From Peptococcaceae bacterium (lineage in GTDB: Bacteria > Bacillota > Peptococcia > DRI-13 > UBA5745): DNA of 14,384 nucleotides. A program made the position numbers and the translations under genes. Each line of letters opens with the position of its first letter. Position 1 is the stretch's first letter. The notes beneath the pieces are model-generated. The model had not been told where the DNA came from, made no database searches, and saw only the letters and a list, made by a program, of their open reading frames with translations. The stretch is from positions 1 to 14,384 of the forward strand of contig JAISDM010000184.1 in the NCBI GenBank assembly GCA_031264885.1, read 5' to 3'. This document shows positions 11,821 through 14,384 of this stretch, one piece after another.

Positions 11821-12870
11821 TTAAGCCACCTTCAAGATATAGGTCTCGTCCATGCGTTCAAAAGACGGCATCACGATCTGTGAAACCGTGGTCACAATGT
11901 TCACCGGGTTGACCTCCTTGTATGTCTTGACCGCGACGCCCGTGTTCACAATGGAGACCTGCACGCCCTGTTCAGACAGCAGATCCGCCTCTTCCGGCGT
12001 TGTACCGTACCAGGTGGTTCCAAGGGCCCCCTCCGGCAGGAACGTCACTTGATCATCCGGATAAAACGGGTGGACGTCCCCAGCTTCATCACGGTATTTC
12101 TTGCTGTAGATCTCGACGGCCAGCCCAAGCTTCGTCATGAGGTACTGCTGAAGCAGCGCGTCCGTCAGAATAAGCTTGTCGCCGCCACGCACACTCATAT
12201 CCCCCTTGATCGCCGCGTTGCTCAACAGATATCCCCAGGTTTTGCGCGACATGACCGCCCGTGTCGGACGCGTTCCGGTGGTCTCCTCAATCTTATCCTG
12301 TATCTCAAGGATGGCAGTGACAGGATTGCTTTGCGCCTGGGACCACCGCGCCGTTCCGGCCAATTCACCCTTGTTGCTGGCGGCGTATTCGCCGTCGGGA
12401 TCAAAATTGTACTCGTAGCCCAGGGTTCCGTCGGAAATATTAACGGCTCCGTCCGCCAAAAGCTGCATCCGTATCCGCTCGGACTGAACCAGAGCGCCGT
12501 CCACAAGCCCCGCCGCGTCGTTGTATACCTGACCCAGGATAATCTGCGCGTACTGATCGTTGCTCGCCTGAAACTGCAGCATCTGCTGTCGGTCTTTCTC
12601 CTTGACCGTCATAGACTCACGGAAAAACGGCATCTCTGTTTTCACTTCGCTGACGCCGATGCGATCCCGAACCTGGGGCTTCGCGTCAAAATGCGACGGC
12701 CGCAAAGCCGCCGGCAGCCCGTTTCTGCCTTTAATCCAGGACAAATCCAGCCCTATTTTCTTCCGTGCCGGAAACAGGGTCTCCCCAAGATAGGGAATCT
12801 TGTTGGCCGCGGATTCGGTCCAATAGGCCCCGATCGCGCCGGCCGTTACTAAGTCAAACAAAGCAGGCAT
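11821..12870 (-). CDS. Major capsid protein, lambda gpE-like family
   Basis: A 349-residue capsid subunit of the Phage_cap_E type. The N-terminus is MPALFDLVTAGAIGAYWTES, followed by YLGETLFPARKKIGLDLSWI, then VKTEMPFFRESMTVKEKD, RAVMSRKTWGYLL in the middle, and LPEGALGTTWYGTTPEEAD and TYKEVNPVNIVTTVSQIVMP near the C-terminus. It forms the icosahedral shell together with the scaffold and decoration proteins encoded just upstream. ATG 12870 is chosen because GGAGGAGGG lies 7-10 bases before it and because the gene begins 16 bases after the previous stop. The frame stays open for another 20 codons upstream, but that part overlaps the decoration gene and reads as Arg-rich non-capsid sequence. 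No protease-processed N-terminal delta domain is apparent, consistent with a separate scaffold. Confidence 0.9.
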   Translation of the reverse strand: MPALFDLVTAGAIGAYWTESAANKIPYLGETLFPARKKIGLDLSWIKGRNGLPAALRPSHFDAKPQVRDRIGVSEVKTEMPFFRESMTVKEKDRQQMLQFQASNDQYAQIILGQVYNDAAGLVDGALVQSERIRMQLLADGAVNISDGTLGYEYNFDPDGEYAASNKGELAGTARWSQAQSNPVTAILEIQDKIEETTGTRPTRAVMSRKTWGYLLSNAAIKGDMSVRGGDKLILTDALLQQYLMTKLGLAVEIYSKKYRDEAGDVHPFYPDDQVTFLPEGALGTTWYGTTPEEADLLSEQGVQVSIVNTGVAVKTYKEVNPVNIVTTVSQIVMPSFERMDETYILKVA

Positions 12871-12886
12871 TACAGATCCCTCCTCC

Positions 12887-13246
12887 TTACATGAACTTAA
12901 CCAGCGGCAGCGCCGCCTTTGTCGCGTCATCCGGCGCGTCCGGCAGCTTGGACACGTTCACCACTCCATGGATGATCACTGTGCCCGGCGCCGCTCCCGC
13001 GGTCACATCCGTATCTCTCAGCAGCACACCGAACACATCGGACGTATCCGGAGCGTCCTCGGCGCCCGGCGTCGTCACCGCCAGCATCCCCGTTTGGGCC
13101 AAAAAGCTGCCGGCCAGCCGAATCTTCTTACCCTCGCCGTTGGTGGCGACGCCGCCCTGCTGCACCATCACCGGCAGCCCGAGGTAATGATCCGGGATGT
13201 ACAGAATCTCTTTCCCGCTGTCATAGGTATTCTTGACTACCTTCAC
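12887..13246 (-). CDS. Head decoration protein (putative, gpD-position)
   Basis: A 119-residue protein encoded between scaffold and capsid genes, the position of lambda gpD-like decoration proteins that stabilise the expanded shell. Segments are YIPDHYLGLPVMVQQGGVAT, IRLAGSFLAQTG, then VFGVLLRDTDVTAGAAPGTV and IIHGVVNVSKLPDAP. The Gly/Val/Thr-rich strands and the VLLRDTDVT...GTVIIHG pattern are typical of decoration-like proteins found next to gpE-type capsid genes in Bacillota phages. Identity to lambda gpD itself is not obvious. The start is GTG 13246, overlapping the scaffold stop (GTGA), with GGAGGTGG about 6 bases upstream. Confidence 0.6.
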   Translation of the reverse strand: MKVVKNTYDSGKEILYIPDHYLGLPVMVQQGGVATNGEGKKIRLAGSFLAQTGMLAVTTPGAEDAPDTSDVFGVLLRDTDVTAGAAPGTVIIHGVVNVSKLPDAPDDATKAALPLVKFM

Positions 13247-13860
13247 GATTTACCACCTCCAAAATATGTGCTTTCGGTTTGCGCCGCCTGCCCCTTCGCC
13301 AAAGCTTTCGCGAAGCTAACCGCGGCGTCTTCCTGCCCGGGCGGCGGCGCGGTGAGCCCGGCCCGGCTTGATTCCCGGCCCTGCAGCGCGTTGTTCCCAA
13401 AAAGATACTCGTCCGTCTTCCGCAGTGCCTTGAGCTGATCCGCAAAGCCGTCCAGTTCGCCGTCCTTGAGCTTGATTTTATCCAGCGCCAGCAGCGCCTT
13501 GGCCGCCTTTGCGCTTTTCGCCCCGGCGCCGATCAGCGCGGAGTCTATGGCGTGGTCCAGCTCCCGCGCGGCGATTTTGCCCTCGTAGTCTTCCGCGATC
13601 TTCTTGTTCTCCGCGGTAAGCCGACTGATCTCAGCGGACAGCGTCTCGTGACCCGCAGCCTTCGCCTGCAAATCCGTCAGCTGCTGATCCCGCTCAGCCA
13701 ACTGCCTCTTGGCCTCTTTCAAATCGTCGGTCTGGGTGTTGTACACCGCTTTGGGAACCGCGTTCTTGGGCAGTTCGGCTTCCACCTCTTTCAACAGGGC
13801 TTCCAAGTTGACGCCGCCGTCCTTCGTGTGCTTTTCGATCAAAGCTTTCAGCCAATCCAT
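13243..13860 (-). CDS. Head scaffolding protein, phage minor structural GP20 family
   Basis: A 205-residue protein that should act as an internal scaffold for procapsid assembly. The N-terminus (MDWLKALIEKHTKDGGVNLE, EAELPKNAVPKAVYNTQTDD) is the typical GP20 opening. Residues about 45-95 are an uninterrupted coiled coil (LKEAKRQLAERDQQLTDLQ, EISRLTAENKKIAEDYEGK), followed by ELDHAIDSALIGAGAKSAK and a low-complexity tail that ends FAKALAKG...YFGGGKS. The C-terminal tail of such scaffolds contacts the capsid protein. ATG 13860 has an AGGAGGT site with an 8-base spacer, the strongest in the window, and is the first gene of the minus-strand series seen here. Its stop overlaps the decoration start. 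Confidence 0.88.
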   Translation of the reverse strand: MDWLKALIEKHTKDGGVNLEALLKEVEAELPKNAVPKAVYNTQTDDLKEAKRQLAERDQQLTDLQAKAAGHETLSAEISRLTAENKKIAEDYEGKIAARELDHAIDSALIGAGAKSAKAAKALLALDKIKLKDGELDGFADQLKALRKTDEYLFGNNALQGRESSRAGLTAPPPGQEDAAVSFAKALAKGQAAQTESTYFGGGKS

Positions 13861-13996
13861 CCGTTTCGACCTCCTTCATTTGCCCCATACTTTTTTATGG
13901 CGGTCAGTCCCGCCCGGGGTTCTCGTTCTTTATGCTCTGCGATACCAGAAAGAGCGGTTATGTGTTATACTGGTTACAAAAAACGAGGTGCGTTTT
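13861..13996. promoter_or_regulatory. Divergent intergenic region between the late operon and the plus-strand gene
   Basis: This 136-base region separates the scaffold gene (minus) from the accessory gene (plus). It holds the scaffold ribosome binding site, a short GGCGG/CCGCC hairpin (13899-13914), and the plus-strand promoter at 13963-13971. I found no convincing sigma-70 promoter pointing into the scaffold gene. Late transcription may enter from further right or use a phage-specific activator. Confidence 0.5.
13963..13971 (+). promoter_or_regulatory. Extended -10 promoter for the accessory gene
   Basis: TGTTATACT is an extended -10 element (TGn followed by TATACT, five of six consensus bases), 25 bases before the ATG at 13997. 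No good -35 box is visible 16-18 bases upstream, which is acceptable for extended -10 promoters. Its own promoter would let this gene be expressed independently of the late operon. Confidence 0.5.
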
Positions 13997-14335
13997 ATGC
14001 TAAGGCTCAACAAAAGGGCCAGAAAAGTCCTGGCCGCCACGATCCAAATCAGCAAGCATAAAAGACTTAAGCCGGACGATGTATGCCGCTGCCTACCGCC
14101 CCAATATACCCGGGATATCATAGACGAAACCTTGATCTTCCTGGGGGATAAGGACTTTCTGGAGTGCGTTGTCGACGACGACGGCGAGGTTCAGTCTTTC
14201 CATCTGACCTACCAAGGGCGATACTACCGGGAATTCTCCTGGGTAGAGTTTAAGATTTTCCTGCTCCAAAGCGTATTCGTGCCTGTTTTCGTTTCTGTCT
14301 TCACGGCCGTGATCACGTTAGGCATAACACGGTAA
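13997..14335 (+). CDS. Small winged-helix-like protein with C-terminal membrane anchor (moron candidate)
   Basis: I do not recognise a named family for this 112-residue protein. Residues 1-23 are basic (RLNKRARKVL, SKHKRLK). Residues about 24-50 look like a helix-turn-helix (LKPDDVCRCLPPQYTRDIID, then ETLIFLG). Residues 54-72 look like a two-stranded wing (FLECVVDDDGEVQSFHLTY), followed by QGRYYREF, a pattern seen in winged-helix proteins. Residues 87-110 form one hydrophobic segment (IFLLQSVFVPVFVSVFTAVI), so the protein is probably tail-anchored with its N-terminus in the cytoplasm. The start ATG 13997 has GAGGTG six bases upstream; the longer frame upstream to 13709 overlaps the scaffold gene and is not credible. 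It is the only plus-strand gene, divergent from the late operon, and has its own promoter. This is typical of morons, accessory genes expressed from prophages. The role is unknown; membrane-linked sensing or superinfection exclusion is only a guess. Confidence 0.7.
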   Translation: MLRLNKRARKVLAATIQISKHKRLKPDDVCRCLPPQYTRDIIDETLIFLGDKDFLECVVDDDGEVQSFHLTYQGRYYREFSWVEFKIFLLQSVFVPVFVSVFTAVITLGITR

Positions 14336-14384
14336 GCACAGCCGCCGTCGCGCTGACCGCGGCAATAATGACAGTCTTGACCGT

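Noticed and set aside
12049..12852. 267-codon plus-strand frame opposite the capsid gene
   Set aside because: The capsid protein on the minus strand is a clear family match and has a good ribosome binding site; the antisense frame has neither.
12871..12930. 20-codon N-terminal extension of the capsid frame
   Set aside because: It overlaps the decoration gene, encodes Arg/Cys-rich sequence unlike capsid proteins, and covers the strong ribosome binding site of ATG 12870.
13890..13914. T-run next to a GGCGG/CCGCC hairpin, considered as a terminator
   Set aside because: The T-run precedes the stem on the plus strand and reads as A-run after the stem on the minus strand, so neither orientation gives a terminator.
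13709..13996. Longer plus-strand frame upstream of the accessory gene
   Set aside because: It overlaps the scaffold gene and the promoter; the ATG at 13997 has its own ribosome binding site at proper spacing.
1..14384. tRNA genes, CRISPR arrays, insertion sequences, attachment sites
   Set aside because: No cloverleaf, direct-repeat array, transposase frame or integrase-linked repeat was found by reading both strands; coding density leaves little room for them.

Overview
This window is the late structural (morphogenesis) module of a tailed phage with a long non-contractile tail (siphovirus), either a prophage or a free phage genome. Fourteen of the fifteen genes lie on the minus strand and read from right to left: head scaffold, head decoration, major capsid protein, head-tail connector, head closure, gp10-like and tail terminator proteins, major tail protein, two frameshift-linked tail assembly chaperone frames, a 1989-residue tape measure protein, distal tail protein, a Gp37-like tail tip protein, and the 5' part of a tail fibre gene that runs off the left edge. 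Genes overlap by a few bases or abut almost everywhere, so this is one tightly coupled late operon. No terminase, portal, lysis, integrase or repressor gene is inside the window, so a temperate lifestyle cannot be judged here.

Host: G+C is moderately high (by eye about 55-58%), ribosome binding sites are strong AGGAGG-type, and GTG and TTG starts are frequent. The protein families (GP20-type scaffold, gp6-like connector with the SEGLxSESYSG motif, TP901-type tape measure, ReqiPepy6 Gp37-like protein, clostridial-type fibre N-terminus) are typical of phages of Bacillota, most likely Clostridia or Negativicutes. This is inferred from family resemblance only.

Head region (10757-13860): a coiled-coil scaffold, a decoration-like protein and a lambda gpE-type capsid protein build the procapsid. 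Four small proteins then close the head and join it to the tail. Tail region (1-10760): the tail terminator and tail tube protein are followed by a 63-base gap holding a perfect 10-bp hairpin. Next come the chaperone frames gpG and gpT, with a well-formed -1 frameshift cassette: slippery AAATTTC, a 6-nt spacer and a 12-bp stem-loop. The tape measure gene then fills 6 kb. It carries three SPS(K/R)-type modules and a 164-residue coiled-coil segment present twice (44% identical without gaps by my hand count). The tail tip genes follow.

Right end (13861-14384): a divergent gene on the plus strand, with its own extended -10 promoter and a good ribosome binding site, encodes a 112-residue protein. 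It looks like a winged helix joined to a C-terminal membrane anchor. It is the one gene not explained by virion assembly and the best candidate here for an undescribed accessory (moron) function.
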